This document shows positions 1 to 9,693 of a DNA stretch of 64,000 nucleotides, piece by piece. The notes under the pieces are model-generated. The model was not told where the DNA came from. It saw nothing but the letters and a program-made list of their open reading frames with translations, and did not search any database. The stretch covers positions 1 through 64,000 of the forward strand of contig DLPV01000026.1 in assembly GCA_002477465.1 (NCBI GenBank), written 5' to 3'. Position 1 is the first letter of the stretch, and each line of letters begins with the position of its first letter. The position numbers were made by a program, and so were the translations under genes. Origin of the DNA: Gammaproteobacteria bacterium UBA7449 (lineage in GTDB: Bacteria > Pseudomonadota > Gammaproteobacteria > Pseudomonadales > Pseudohongiellaceae).

Positions 1-38
1 ATGTGTTATATCCTAATATTAATTGGTTGGAGGCGAGC

Positions 39-242
39 ATGATTCAAATTCTTAAAAAATATCGGTTCTTTGTATTTATGGTGCCACCTGCTTTGATAAT
101 GTTCGTTGACTTGCTGCTCGGCGTAGAACTACCCTCGCCCGTGAATTTTCTTGGCTCATGCTCTTTCATACTCGCGTGCATATCAGTTCCTGCCGGCTTT
201 GGTAAAGAAGAAAAGCAGCCGGAAGATGGTTATGAAAAATAA
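39..242 (+). CDS. small two-helix membrane protein, unknown
   Basis: This predicts a 67-residue protein with two hydrophobic stretches (about residues 7-27 and 33-52) and a charged, Lys/Glu-rich cytoplasmic tail, so an inner-membrane location is likely. The ATG at 39 is preferred over any upstream start because GGAGG lies at 29-33 with good spacing. The stop at 240-242 overlaps the start of the next small gene, so the two are probably translationally coupled. I do not recognise the family. It lies inside what looks like the end of a decayed integrated element, so it may be cargo of that element. Confidence 0.5.
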   Translation: MIQILKKYRFFVFMVPPALIMFVDLLLGVELPSPVNFLGSCSFILACISVPAGFGKEEKQPEDGYEK

Positions 243-417
243 AGTCAGTCAAGCCGTACTATTTGGTTACTTATGCACCTGCTGGTTAATTTTCGGATAC
301 GGCATCTATCAGTTCATTTCCGGTGAATCACTAGGCGGAGAGTACGTTGCATCTATCGTAATGATGGTTGCTCTGTTGCCTGGCATCTTGGATATGCGAC
401 AGAAATCTAAAGCCTAG
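232..417 (+). CDS. small two-helix membrane protein, unknown (partner of the upstream gene)
   Basis: A 61-residue protein with two predicted membrane helices (about residues 8-27 and 39-54) and a short basic tail. The ATG at 232 is chosen because GGAAG at 221-225 is correctly spaced and because it overlaps the upstream stop by several bases. Longer in-frame starts at 151 or 226 would overlap the upstream gene far more. The tandem arrangement resembles two-subunit small membrane systems, but no motif supports a specific function such as a holin, a transporter of the SMR type or an immunity protein. Confidence 0.45.
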   Translation: MKNKVSQAVLFGYLCTCWLIFGYGIYQFISGESLGGEYVASIVMMVALLPGILDMRQKSKA

Positions 418-447
418 ACATAGAAGGCACATGTTCAGACTCGTCTG

Positions 448-582
448 TCACACTTGTAACGCTTGATGCATGTTCTTAACAAGCGTGCCATCTGGTTTTT
501 GCTTTGGTTTAAGATTCTTTACTTGCAGTTCAGTGAGCGGTTTAACGACTTTCGGCATAAGTTCCACCATCAGTTCCACCAT
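448..582 (-). pseudogene. N-terminal stump of a P4-type tyrosine integrase
   Basis: On the minus strand from ATG 558 the peptide begins MPKVVKPLTELQVKNLKPK, which closely resembles the start of the arm-type DNA-binding domain (DUF4102) of P4/CP4-like integrases. After about 25 residues the similarity is lost and the frame ends at TGA 450-448, so the catalytic domain is gone. Two further in-frame ATGs (570 and 582) come from a tandem repeat of GTTCCACCAT. The stump points away from the tRNA-Arg gene about 115 bp to its right, which is the usual arrangement of an integrase gene beside its tRNA attachment site. It is too short to be functional. Confidence 0.65.
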
Positions 583-695
583 TAAATATATTTTTTTGGC
601 GGAACCTCAGAGTTACGCATCGAAATCGAATTATATTATAACGTATTGATATATGGGATTATTTTCACGAATCGTGACGAGATGTTACAAAGATT

Positions 696-772
696 TGGTG
701 TCCCCGGCAGGGGTCGAACCTGCAACCTACGCCTTAGGAGGGCGTCGCGCTATCCAGTTGTGCCACGGGGAC
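696..772 (-). tRNA. tRNA-Arg (anticodon CCU)
   Basis: A complete cloverleaf reads on the minus strand. The acceptor stem GTCCCCG/CGGGGAC, an anticodon stem ACGCC/GGCGT with loop CTCCTAA (anticodon CCT, decoding AGG) and a T-arm with GGTTCGACC are all present, and the 3' CCA is encoded. A short palindrome TCACG-AAT-CGTGA at 666-678 downstream is followed only by a weak T-rich run, so no convincing terminator is seen. The 3' end faces the integrase stump, which makes this tRNA the likely attachment site of the decayed element. Confidence 0.95.
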
Positions 773-1042
773 TCATGGCAAAGTATATCGTAAGCTCGCC
801 CGCTAGCCGATATCTGTCACCAATATAGAGGCCACGGTGACGCAAGATATTCAGACACAGACCCTCATTCAGCTATGTAAGCCGCAGCTTCGCAGATTTC
901 CTAGCTGTTCTTTCGCTACTTGCTAAATTTCCTGCTGTTAGCCCGGCGATTTGCTGTTTTGGCATTCACTGGCGGACGCAGTTGCAGAGTCGTTCGCTAG
1001 CCACTAAAGTCAGACAGCAATTGCATTCGGATGTTTGGCACC

Positions 1043-1495
1043 ATGATAAGACTCTCCTGGCAGTGTAAGGAGTTTTCAGCTCTCAGTAATGAGGAGTTGT
1101 ACTGTATTCTTAGACTTCGTGCCGAGGTCTTTATAGTGGAGCAGGAGTGTATTTACCAGGATATCGATAACAGCGATCAGGTTGCTGTGCATATGCTAGG
1201 CAGGCATGAAGAAAAGCTGGTTTGCTACGCTCGACTGCTACCACCGGGGGAAAAATACCCGGCAGCGTCAATCGGGCGAGTGGTGACCAGCCAGCGCGAG
1301 CGCCGGGGCGGTCACGGCAAGCAACTCATGGCTCGCTCGATCGCCTACTGTGAGGAAAAATGGCCCGGAAAGGGGCTGACTATATCTGCACAGCAGTACC
1401 TGGAATCGTTTTACCAGGAAATGGGGTTCGTCACCGCCAGCTCACCTTATCTTGAAGATGGCATTGCCCATGTCCGGATGACTCGCGACACTTAA
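1043..1495 (+). CDS. elaA: ElaA-family GNAT acetyltransferase
   Basis: A 150-residue protein of the ElaA branch of GNAT N-acetyltransferases, cytosolic. The family signature LRAEVFIVEQ followed by YQDIDNSD near the N-terminus is clear. The acetyl-CoA loop is seen around IGRVVTSQRERRGGHGKQLM, a slightly unusual version of the R/QxxGxG/A motif. The ATG at 1043 is favoured over 1031 because it aligns with the ElaA N-terminus. The substrate is not established. Single gene between tRNA-Arg and the convergent putP. Confidence 0.85.
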   Translation: MIRLSWQCKEFSALSNEELYCILRLRAEVFIVEQECIYQDIDNSDQVAVHMLGRHEEKLVCYARLLPPGEKYPAASIGRVVTSQRERRGGHGKQLMARSIAYCEEKWPGKGLTISAQQYLESFYQEMGFVTASSPYLEDGIAHVRMTRDT

Positions 1496-1515
1496 ACGCT
1501 GAATCGACTCAAAGT

Positions 1516-2988
1516 TCAATCGCTATGATAAAGCGCTTTCGCCGCATCATAGCTGGCCAGGGTTGCCTCGCGCTGCTCAGGGCGAGCCCAGGTAATACCG
1601 ATAATTGCGAGCGACGCGAGCAAGAAGCCCGGCACGATCTCATAAAGATCATAAATCCCACCGTGGAGGTTGGACCACAGCACTACGGTAACCGCTCCAA
1701 TAAGCATACCGGCCACCGCTGCCATCGCGGTCATTCCGCGCCAGAACAAAGAGAACACGATGACAGGCCCGAACGCAGCTCCAAATCCGGCCCAAGCATA
1801 GCTTACCAGATCCAATACTCGGCTTTCCCTGTCACTGGCAATAATCAAGGCCAGAATCGCAATCACAATCACCGCAATGCGACTCACTGCAACCAGTTCT
1901 CTATCTGTCGCTTCTGGACGAATAAAAACACGATAGATGTCCTCGCTTATCACGCTGGATGAAACCAGGAGCTGCGAGTCAATAGTCGACATAATGGCCG
2001 ATAAAATGGCGGCGGTGATAATACCTGCAACCCAGGGATTAAAGAGGTTCTGACTCAGATTGATGAATACAGTCTCTGGATTGTCCAAGGGCGCGTTCGC
2101 AAAGTAGGCGATTCCTGCAAGTCCTGTTGTGGCCGAACCAAAGAGAACAATAACCATCCAAATCATCGCAAGTCGGCGGGCAGGTGCTAGCTTCTGCGGG
2201 CTCTCAGCGGCCATGAACCGCGCCAAAATATGGGGCTGCCCCACATAGCCAAGGCCCCAGGCCACTAAAGAGATAAACGCCAAGAAGCCAAGATCACCGG
2301 ATAAATCAGTGCTGGCTGGATTGGCAGCCTGCATTTCGCTGACAACTGTAGAAATGCCACCTGACCCCATAACTACTGCGACAGGCGCAATCAGCAAGGC
2401 CAGTAACATAAGCACAGCCTGAATAGCATCGGTCCAGGCCACTGCAAGGAAGCCACCAATAAAGGTATAGGAAACGATGATAAATGCACCGGAGAATAGC
2501 GCTACCGAATAGTCCAGACCAAAGCTATTCTCGAACAGGATAGCCCCTCCAACCAGCCCGGAGGCGGTGTAGAAGGTAAAGAACACCAGGATAACGCTTG
2601 CTGACAAGCAGCGAATGATTCGAGAGCGATCCTGAAAACGATTCTCAAAGTAATCCGGCAGGGTGAGTGAGTTATTGGCGTGATGGCTGTATACCCGCAG
2701 CGGTCTGGAGACAAACAGCCAATTGCAGTACGCGCCTACTGTCAGGCCGATGCCTATCCAAATCTCGCTTAATCCAGAGAGATAGATAGCGCCAGGCAGG
2801 CCCAACAGTAACCAACCGCTCATATCAGAGGCACCAACACTCAGCGCGGTGACGACAGCACCCAGCTTGCGGCCTCCGAGAATATAGTCACCGAGATCAT
2901 GGGTTTGTCGGTAAGCCTTGATGCCAAGGGCAAGTATCAGGAGTAGATAGGCGACAAATGTCACCAGCAGCGGCGCGTCAAAATCCAT
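1516..2988 (-). CDS. putP: sodium/proline symporter PutP
   Basis: A 490-residue sodium:solute symporter (SSS family) of normal PutP length with about thirteen hydrophobic segments. The N-terminal stretch with Ala53, Asp55 and Met56 and the Ser334-Thr335 pair in ILSAIMSTIDS correspond to sodium-site residues studied in E. coli PutP. It should import proline with Na+ across the inner membrane for nutrition or osmoprotection. It is divergent from the SufR-like regulator gene and not linked to putA here. Confidence 0.92.
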   Translation of the reverse strand: MDFDAPLLVTFVAYLLLILALGIKAYRQTHDLGDYILGGRKLGAVVTALSVGASDMSGWLLLGLPGAIYLSGLSEIWIGIGLTVGAYCNWLFVSRPLRVYSHHANNSLTLPDYFENRFQDRSRIIRCLSASVILVFFTFYTASGLVGGAILFENSFGLDYSVALFSGAFIIVSYTFIGGFLAVAWTDAIQAVLMLLALLIAPVAVVMGSGGISTVVSEMQAANPASTDLSGDLGFLAFISLVAWGLGYVGQPHILARFMAAESPQKLAPARRLAMIWMVIVLFGSATTGLAGIAYFANAPLDNPETVFINLSQNLFNPWVAGIITAAILSAIMSTIDSQLLVSSSVISEDIYRVFIRPEATDRELVAVSRIAVIVIAILALIIASDRESRVLDLVSYAWAGFGAAFGPVIVFSLFWRGMTAMAAVAGMLIGAVTVVLWSNLHGGIYDLYEIVPGFLLASLAIIGITWARPEQREATLASYDAAKALYHSD

Positions 2989-3208
2989 ACAGTAGACTCA
3001 AGCAATCATGGGCAAAGTGCGAATGCCATTCTACTGTAATTGCTGACTCAACAGCGGCTTTTGTTACAGCAAATATTGACATGCGCAAGGGCCGATTGCT
3101 ACTTGCCTTCGCGGCACCGCCGTCATGCTCATTCATTGAACTAACTGGCTAAGGCAGCCTCTCTATATAGTAAAATTATTACTTTTTTATTAACAAAATC
3201 ACGTTAAG

Positions 3209-3222
3209 AAAGTAAATACTTT
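3209..3222. promoter_or_regulatory. candidate operator palindrome upstream of the SufR-like gene
   Basis: The sequence AAAGTA-AA-TACTTT is a perfect 6-bp inverted repeat in the AT-rich gap between putP and the regulator gene, about 47 bp before the regulator start. Position and symmetry fit an autoregulatory site. No footprint or second copy supports this, so it remains a guess. Confidence 0.3.
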
Positions 3223-3268
3223 GTTTAATAGGCCGATATAACTTCTAAACTACCCGGCGCCAATTATT

Positions 3269-3943
3269 ATGCCCGTGACCAGCAACTCATCCCTTTCCGC
3301 CTCACAGGAGTCGATCCTCCGACGCCTCAAGATGCGTGGCCCGCAATCTGTAAAAATACTGGCAAAACAATTGGCTATCACAACTATGGGGGTACGCCAG
3401 CACCTTACGGAACTCGACCAAAAAGGCCTGGTAGAAGCCAAGCCAGAAACTCGACAACAAAGAGGTCGCCCGCTGCACTACTGGCAACTGACGGCCCTGG
3501 GTCACCAACACTTTCCAGATGCCCATGACCAAACCGCTGCCAGTCTTATAACTGCGCTTCGCAACACCCAGGGTGAGAAGGTGCTGAGGGAATTGATCGA
3601 TCAGAGCGAGGCCCAGCAGTTGCCGGCTTATCGGCAGCAGCTCGAGGCGGCTGGGCCCGAACTGGGGCAAAAGCTCATGATTCTGGCAGAGATGCGCACG
3701 GCAGCTGGGTTTATGGCAGAGATTCGCTTGCTTCCAGATGGCTGGCTGTTGATCGAGAACCATTGCCCCATTTTTCAAGCTGCCAGCACTTGCCAGCATT
3801 ATTGTCAGGCAGAATTGGAGTTTTTGCGGGCGGTGCTCGCTGAATTTGCCGACGTGGAGCGCACGGATCATCTACTGGCGGGTGCCAGGCGCTGTGCCTA
3901 CAAAATTAGCGCCGGGAAAGCCACGCAGACGCAAGCAGTGTAA
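3269..3943 (+). CDS. SufR-like iron-sulfur transcriptional regulator
   Basis: A 224-residue regulator with an N-terminal winged helix-turn-helix (about residues 12-80, ending in GRPLHYWQLTALG) and a C-terminal domain holding four cysteines (Cys166, Cys175, Cys179, Cys209). The pattern HCPIF...C...C..E and R-C-A-Y-K-I matches the COG2345/SufR family, in which cysteines bind a [4Fe-4S] or [2Fe-2S] cluster that controls DNA binding. No suf or isc genes lie nearby, so its targets are unknown. No good ribosome-binding site is visible before ATG 3269. Confidence 0.75.
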   Translation: MPVTSNSSLSASQESILRRLKMRGPQSVKILAKQLAITTMGVRQHLTELDQKGLVEAKPETRQQRGRPLHYWQLTALGHQHFPDAHDQTAASLITALRNTQGEKVLRELIDQSEAQQLPAYRQQLEAAGPELGQKLMILAEMRTAAGFMAEIRLLPDGWLLIENHCPIFQAASTCQHYCQAELEFLRAVLAEFADVERTDHLLAGARRCAYKISAGKATQTQAV

Positions 3944-4151
3944 CCTCAAGCGGCAAATTTCAGTCCGCAAACCTCGTCAAACCGAGATAGACCCTGAAAT
4001 TTTCCGCATCAAGCTCAGGAATATCACCGGATTGCTGGTATATTGAGCCACCGGAAAGCGGCCTACCGCTTCTGTTTTCGCCTGTTATTTGAACAGGCGC
4101 TAAACCGAGGGGCGAAATCAAACCTGGAATGACTGGATCACGGAGTTGTTA

Positions 4152-5468
4152 GTGCAAAACAATAAGCTTGCAATCGGAATTGGGCTCGGCGTAATCCTGA
4201 TTCTTGCCATTGCCGCCCCCAAGCTCATCGGGCTGAGTTTGCGTGATAACACGGTCGATACCTTGTTTTCGCTGATCCCTCCAGAGACCCGACAACAGCT
4301 TGCTATCACGGAAACCAGCTTCGAAGACGGCTGGTATTCATCCTCAGCAGAGTTTCAGGTTGATTTCACCCCATTCGCGCTGGATGAAACACTGAGCGGC
4401 AGCCTGGCGTTCGAATTTAGCCATGGCCCCGTCATCCTGACACCAAAGGGCATGGAGTTCGGTCTGGTTCATGCCACAATCACACCACGCTTTGCCAGCA
4501 AAGAAATCACCAAGGCGCTGACCCAGGTGCCTTTCGAGTTGCCTGAAGTTACATTTGAGTTATTCGCCGGCTTCGATCAGTCCCTGCTGTTAGAGCTGAC
4601 CATTGCGCCCGTGACCATCACCGAACCCGCGGCCAGTGTGAGCTTTGAAGGCCTTACCGGCACCTTGCTGGCAAACCCTGATATGTCTGCTGAAATTCAG
4701 ATGATGATGGGTGGTCTGCGCGCAACAGAATCTGAATCCGGCATGGGTTTCGAACTGGCATCCATGCAACTGGCGAGTAGCAGCGAACAGATGAACAACC
4801 TGTTTGCACCCAGCGACCTCCTGTTGTCGATTCCATCCATATCCAGCCAGTCTCCGCTCCAGTTTAGCGTCGAAGGGGTGGAAGCCCAGTCCCGTGTGCG
4901 GCCAGGCATAGATGCCCAGCGCCAAATCGATGTGTATCAGCGTTTTAATATAAACAATATCAGCAGCGATATTCCAATTCGGTCACTTTCCTGGACCACT
5001 GAAGTCAATGAATTACAAACAGCGCTGGTGAGCGCCTATTACGACTTAATAGCGAACTTCCAGCAGCAAATGGCCGCTGGCAGCGGTGCTATGCCGTCTG
5101 AAGAGGATGCACTTGAACTGGCCTTACTTTTGGCACAGAACGGCCTGGTGTTTAACAACCAGGTTGCTGCGAATATTTATGATGGCGACAATCAGGCCGA
5201 TATCAGGATACGGTGGCTAGGACTACCGCAACTTCAGTCCATGGAGGAAATTGAAATTTCGGAAGTGATCGCGGCTCTGGAAGTTGAAGTCAACGTCTCA
5301 CTGGATCTGGAAGCCATGATGCGAAGCCCTGCGGCAGAAATGGTAGACCCCTACGTTCAACAGGGCTACGTCTCCATCGATAACGGGCGGCTGCTACTCG
5401 ATGTGAGTCTCGCTAATAGCGAGCTCACTATCAATGGTGAAGTGACCCCTCTGGATCAGTTTCTCTAG
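4152..5468 (+). CDS. DUF945 (YdgA-like) inner-membrane-anchored protein
   Basis: A 438-residue protein with one N-terminal membrane helix (about residues 5-24) and a long periplasmic beta-rich domain typical of DUF945/YdgA. The GTG at 4152 is chosen because GGAG at 4142-4145 is correctly spaced. A TTG two codons earlier would lie too close. The biochemical role of DUF945 proteins is not known; they are generally periplasmic or envelope-associated. It is followed after 10 bp by ygiQ and may be cotranscribed. Confidence 0.7.
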   Translation: MQNNKLAIGIGLGVILILAIAAPKLIGLSLRDNTVDTLFSLIPPETRQQLAITETSFEDGWYSSSAEFQVDFTPFALDETLSGSLAFEFSHGPVILTPKGMEFGLVHATITPRFASKEITKALTQVPFELPEVTFELFAGFDQSLLLELTIAPVTITEPAASVSFEGLTGTLLANPDMSAEIQMMMGGLRATESESGMGFELASMQLASSSEQMNNLFAPSDLLLSIPSISSQSPLQFSVEGVEAQSRVRPGIDAQRQIDVYQRFNINNISSDIPIRSLSWTTEVNELQTALVSAYYDLIANFQQQMAAGSGAMPSEEDALELALLLAQNGLVFNNQVAANIYDGDNQADIRIRWLGLPQLQSMEEIEISEVIAALEVEVNVSLDLEAMMRSPAAEMVDPYVQQGYVSIDNGRLLLDVSLANSELTINGEVTPLDQFL

Positions 5469-5478
5469 GCAGGAAAAC

Positions 5479-7596
5479 TTGCAGCCCTCCAAAGTAGACA
5501 ATCCAACTCGTCATCAAGACGAGCCCAGAAAACTATTCAGTTATCCCAAGTACTGGGCCGAGTGCTATGGTCCTGCGCCCTATCTGCCAATGTCACGAGC
5601 GGAAATGGATGAATTGGGCTGGGATAGCTGTGACATTATCATCGTCACCGCAGATGCCTATGTCGACCACCCCAGCTTTGGCATGGCCGTTGTCGGCAGA
5701 TTGCTGGAAGCCCAGGGGTTCAGAGTTGGCATCATTGCGCAACCGGAGTGGGACTCTGCCGAGCCGTTCAAGGCGCTTGGGCAGCCCAATTTATTCTTCG
5801 GCGTAACCGGCGGCAATATGGATTCGCTGATAAATCGCTATACGGCAGACCTGAGAATCCGCAGCGACGACGCCTATACCCCTAACGCGGAGGCCGGTAA
5901 ACGACCAGATCGCTCCGTCATCGTGTACAGTCAGCGCTGTCGCGAAGCCTACTACGACACACCGATCGTAATTGGCGGCATTGAGGCTAGCCTTCGACGC
6001 ATTGCCCAGTATGACTATTGGAGTGACAAGGTCCGGCGCTCAATCCTGATAGATTCCAATGCTGACATTCTCCTGTTCGGTAATGCAGAACGTGCGCTGG
6101 TGGATCTGGCACACGACGTTGCCAACGGCAGAACCATTACCGACTGCTGGGATATGCGAGGCACTGCCCGGGTTTGCGACGGCCCGCCTACTGGCTGGAC
6201 CGAAATCGATTCTACCCGCATCGATTGGCCAGCAAAGATCGACAAACTCCCAAACCCCTATGAGTATCAGCACGACAAGAAAGATTCAGGCGACGAGCCC
6301 AATGGGGAGCCTGATGCGCCAGCACCGGTCAAGATAATCCCCCTGCCACTGCAGAGGCAGAGCGATTACGACAAGACAACCAGCTATATCCGCTTGCCAT
6401 CCTTTAATAAAGTGATAAATGACCCTGTTTTGTACGCGCATGCGTCTCGAGTGCTTCACCAGGAAGCCAACCCTTACAACGCAAAACCCCTGATTCAAAA
6501 ACACGGCACAAAAGACGTGTGGGTGAATCCTCCGCCGATTCCCCTAGATACGGATGAGATGGACTGGGTTTTCGGTCTTCCCTTCCAGCGTCGACCCCAC
6601 CCAAGCTACGGAGACGCTCGGATTCCTGCTTATGACATGATCAAAACTTCCGTGAACATTATGCGCGGATGTTTTGGTGGCTGCACTTTTTGTTCAATTA
6701 CGGAGCATGAGGGCAGGATAATACAGAGCAGGTCGGAGGACAGCATTCTTAGAGAGATCGAAAAAATACGGGATCAGGTACCTGGTTTTACTGGAACGAT
6801 TTCTGATCTTGGCGGCCCTACCGCCAATATGTACAAATTAAACTGCAAGTCGCCAAAGATCCAAAAGACCTGCAAGCGCCTCTCCTGTGTATACCCCAAT
6901 ATCTGTAAACACTTGAATACCGACCATAGCCCAACCACGCAACTGTATCGTAAGGCTCGAGCGGTCGATGGCGTAAAGCGCATCGCCATTGCATCTGGCC
7001 TGCGCTATGACCTCGCGCTGAAGGACCCGGAGTATATTGAAGAGTTGGTTACTCATCATGTTGGCGGATACCTGAAAATTGCGCCGGAGCACAGCGAAGA
7101 TCAAACCCTGTCGAAAATGATGAAACCCAGTATCTCTGCATACGATGAGTTCAAGAGATTATTTGATCTGTATTCGCGCAAGGCAGGCAAAAAACAGTAC
7201 CTTATCCCCTACTTCATCGCCGCCCATCCGGGCTGTGACGAAGAAGATATGCTGAACCTTAGCCTGTGGCTGAAAGAGCACAAATTTAAACCAGACCAGG
7301 TGCAGACGTTCTATCCATCGCCCATGGCTTTGGCCACCGCGATGTATTATTCGGAACGTAATCCCCTACAAAAATTGCGCTACAAAGGCGAGAAGTTGAG
7401 CGTTAGCAAAGACATCGATCAGCGCCGATTGCAAAAAGCCTTTCTGCGGTATCACGATGAGAAGAATTGGCCCATGCTGCGGGAGGCACTGAAGCGGCTG
7501 GGCAGAACTGATCTGATAGGATCAGGGAAAGGCAGTCTGATTCCCCCACCCACAGAAAAAGCCAAACGAGATCGCAAACAGCGACGCCGCCGCTGA
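5479..7596 (+). CDS. ygiQ: YgiQ-family radical SAM protein
   Basis: A 705-residue protein of the UPF0313/YgiQ family. The N-terminal region (about 1-300) resembles a cobalamin-binding-like Rossmann domain. The radical SAM core carries the CxxxCxxC motif at Cys398, Cys402 and Cys405 ([11 protein letters not shown]), which should bind a [4Fe-4S] cluster and SAM. A Cys-rich stretch ([18 protein letters not shown]) follows, and the C-terminus is highly basic. The reaction is unknown. The start is a TTG preceded by AGGA. The stop lies 2 bp from the end of the convergent ATPase gene, with no terminator between. Confidence 0.9.
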   Translation: MQPSKVDNPTRHQDEPRKLFSYPKYWAECYGPAPYLPMSRAEMDELGWDSCDIIIVTADAYVDHPSFGMAVVGRLLEAQGFRVGIIAQPEWDSAEPFKALGQPNLFFGVTGGNMDSLINRYTADLRIRSDDAYTPNAEAGKRPDRSVIVYSQRCREAYYDTPIVIGGIEASLRRIAQYDYWSDKVRRSILIDSNADILLFGNAERALVDLAHDVANGRTITDCWDMRGTARVCDGPPTGWTEIDSTRIDWPAKIDKLPNPYEYQHDKKDSGDEPNGEPDAPAPVKIIPLPLQRQSDYDKTTSYIRLPSFNKVINDPVLYAHASRVLHQEANPYNAKPLIQKHGTKDVWVNPPPIPLDTDEMDWVFGLPFQRRPHPSYGDARIPAYDMIKTSVNIMRGCFGGCTFCSITEHEGRIIQSRSEDSILREIEKIRDQVPGFTGTISDLGGPTANMYKLNCKSPKIQKTCKRLSCVYPNICKHLNTDHSPTTQLYRKARAVDGVKRIAIASGLRYDLALKDPEYIEELVTHHVGGYLKIAPEHSEDQTLSKMMKPSISAYDEFKRLFDLYSRKAGKKQYLIPYFIAAHPGCDEEDMLNLSLWLKEHKFKPDQVQTFYPSPMALATAMYYSERNPLQKLRYKGEKLSVSKDIDQRRLQKAFLRYHDEKNWPMLREALKRLGRTDLIGSGKGSLIPPPTEKAKRDRKQRRRR

Positions 7597-7598
7597 AC

Positions 7599-9653
7599 TT
7601 AGCGTCTCACCTGGAGATTAATTTCTTCCAGAATACGCCACTCCCCTGCCTCACGACCTAACAGCAATTTCTTCTGCGTATCATCCTGATATGTCGGTGA
7701 CCGATAGTTAAGCCAGAAGTGCACTTCAATCACTCCAGCCTCCTCACCGATGTACTGAAAATCACTCAATTCGAGTTCTATCCAGCCGGCATTGTCGATG
7801 ACGCGCTCACGACTGCTGCGCCAGGCAGACACCGAATCCTGATAACGGGGTTCAAACTCGGCATGGTAGGCGGAAAAATATGCCCCTAGGGATTGCGCTT
7901 GCCAGGCATCAACCCAGGCAGCAATAAACTGCTCTAGCACGCCGAGATCAAAATTACTGCTGGCATCTGTTTCAACACTTGGTTCATTGCTCCCAGCCAC
8001 TAGCGCGGGTGCTGCAATCGTCGACTGCGACGCAGTCGCCATCTTCACTACAGCCAACTCTGCGACCCCGCTATCCACTTCAACTACCTCATCTTGAAGC
8101 GCTGCGGACTGGACAGTCTCTATTTGAATCTTAGCCTGCGCTGGCTGCTCCGCAGCTGCCGCCACAATGGCTTCGTCAACAGCCGCTGCTTCCTGCTCTA
8201 GCCCACTGACACTGCTGGCAGTGCCTTCTGATTCGTCGAGCCTTTCTTCAACAACTGCCAGGGAGCTCTCCCCGGTGCTTTCTTCCGTACTTTGTTGTTC
8301 GGCACTTTCCCCAATGTTTTCTGCTGTCTGCGCCTGCAGCGTGCCATAAATGGCCGGTTCCGCAATTGATGCGAGGTCGATGCCGCGCTCCTTGGCCGTC
8401 ACCAGCACTAGGCCGGAGTCCGATGCCTCTGTAACAGTTGTCTCTGACAACGCTCCCTGGACCGAGGAGGCCCCAACGGCGATCACTGTCGCTATCGTGC
8501 CCGAAGCCGCTGGATTTGATTCAGGCTCGGTCTCAGGGCGTCCTGTTCTAACTGAATCAGCGACTTCCGCTGAGAACTCGTCTGTCTGCAGCGCTAATGC
8601 AGTAACTTCGTTGATCGCGACAGCATTTCGCGTGCCAGCTGCCGTCCTACTGCCAGCCGTTTGAATCGCCTCGGCTTCCTGCGCACTTTGAAACAGTAGG
8701 TCTGTATCAACACTATTGGCAACCAGGCCTTGCACGACTGGCGCTGGAAAAAGCCCATTACCAGGCTGGTTGAGTAGCCGATAGATCAATCCCACACTCA
8801 CAACCAACATCACTGCAGCTATTGATATCAGGGTGTTCATCTTACTGTTGGTGTAGCGAAAGCCAACAGTTGGCAAGGCCTGCTCGCCGTTAGCCGCGCT
8901 AAATATTTTTACCAATTCAGTCTTGCTAATAGGATGCAACTCTGCGCTGTTTTTCCTTGCCGCCACAATGAGTTGACACATGTTTGCTGAGGAGCCCGGA
9001 AATCCTTTGCATAGCTTGAAGAAATAGCCGATGGCAGAAGGTTCTAACTGCAATCCTGGCAAACCGGCCATGTCGACGAAGCGGTAAAAGGACTGGGCGA
9101 GCTCTTCCTCATTCATTGGCTCGAGTTTGAATTTGTGGGAAACATTAAGCAGCAGCGACTTGAACTCACTGTTGGACAGAAGTCGCTTTTCAAGGCCGGG
9201 TTCGCCACACAACAGGATATTCAACAGGCGTTTTTTATTCACCTGCACTTCCGCCAGGCGATAAATCTCAATCAAGGTGATATTAGTCAACAGATGTGCG
9301 TCATCAAAAATGAGAATGACTCGCTTCTGATTCTGCTCCTGCAGGGCATCTTCGAGGATACGGGCGAAATTAGCTGATAACGGTAAATCAAATTCCTGCG
9401 CCAGGGCCGCCCGCAGCATGCCTGGCGATTCAATGGCTTTACCGAAATATATGACTTTAAGCCCCTTACAGCGGAGGTATTGAGTCAGCTTAGTACACAG
9501 GACGCTTTTCCCTGTAAGCGGGTTGCCTAGCAGCTTCACAAAAGCTTCAGGTAATGTCAGCGCTTCCACAAGTGCCTTCAGCACTTGAATATAGGGGCCA
9601 TCGCTAAAATAGAATGATCGGTTTTGGGTCATTTTTTTATCAAGGGATTGCAC
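7599..9653 (-). CDS. ExeA-like AAA ATPase with membrane helix and Cds6-like C-terminal domain
   Basis: A 684-residue protein in four parts. Residues 1-260 form an AAA domain of the ExeA/GspA type with Walker A GNPLTGKS (43-50) and Walker B ILIFDDAH (to residue 120). Residues about 273-293 form one membrane helix. Residues about 300-565 are acidic, Ala/Glu/Ser-rich and probably disordered. The last ~115 residues (AAWVDAWQAQ...YFSAYH, ending WRILEE) resemble the NTF2-like domain found in Cds6 and L,D-transpeptidase-associated proteins. The layout suggests a cytoplasmic ATPase linked across the membrane to a periplasmic sensor or binding domain. The start is GTG 9653 or ATG 9632; neither has a clear SD. 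Confidence 0.75.
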   Translation of the reverse strand: MQSLDKKMTQNRSFYFSDGPYIQVLKALVEALTLPEAFVKLLGNPLTGKSVLCTKLTQYLRCKGLKVIYFGKAIESPGMLRAALAQEFDLPLSANFARILEDALQEQNQKRVILIFDDAHLLTNITLIEIYRLAEVQVNKKRLLNILLCGEPGLEKRLLSNSEFKSLLLNVSHKFKLEPMNEEELAQSFYRFVDMAGLPGLQLEPSAIGYFFKLCKGFPGSSANMCQLIVAARKNSAELHPISKTELVKIFSAANGEQALPTVGFRYTNSKMNTLISIAAVMLVVSVGLIYRLLNQPGNGLFPAPVVQGLVANSVDTDLLFQSAQEAEAIQTAGSRTAAGTRNAVAINEVTALALQTDEFSAEVADSVRTGRPETEPESNPAASGTIATVIAVGASSVQGALSETTVTEASDSGLVLVTAKERGIDLASIAEPAIYGTLQAQTAENIGESAEQQSTEESTGESSLAVVEERLDESEGTASSVSGLEQEAAAVDEAIVAAAAEQPAQAKIQIETVQSAALQDEVVEVDSGVAELAVVKMATASQSTIAAPALVAGSNEPSVETDASSNFDLGVLEQFIAAWVDAWQAQSLGAYFSAYHAEFEPRYQDSVSAWRSSRERVIDNAGWIELELSDFQYIGEEAGVIEVHFWLNYRSPTYQDDTQKKLLLGREAGEWRILEEINLQVRR

Positions 9654-9693
9654 GGCGGAGTGACAGTTTGCTTATAATTCGGCTAGCAACGGA

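Noticed and set aside
1525..1962. A long plus-strand reading opposite putP
   Set aside because: It is the antisense shadow of putP with no protein-like sequence; the same applies to the many long readings opposite alaS, lysC and ETF-QO.
4080..4098. GCCTGTT/AACAGGC hairpin before the DUF945 gene as a terminator
   Set aside because: No T run follows it and no gene ends nearby that would need it.
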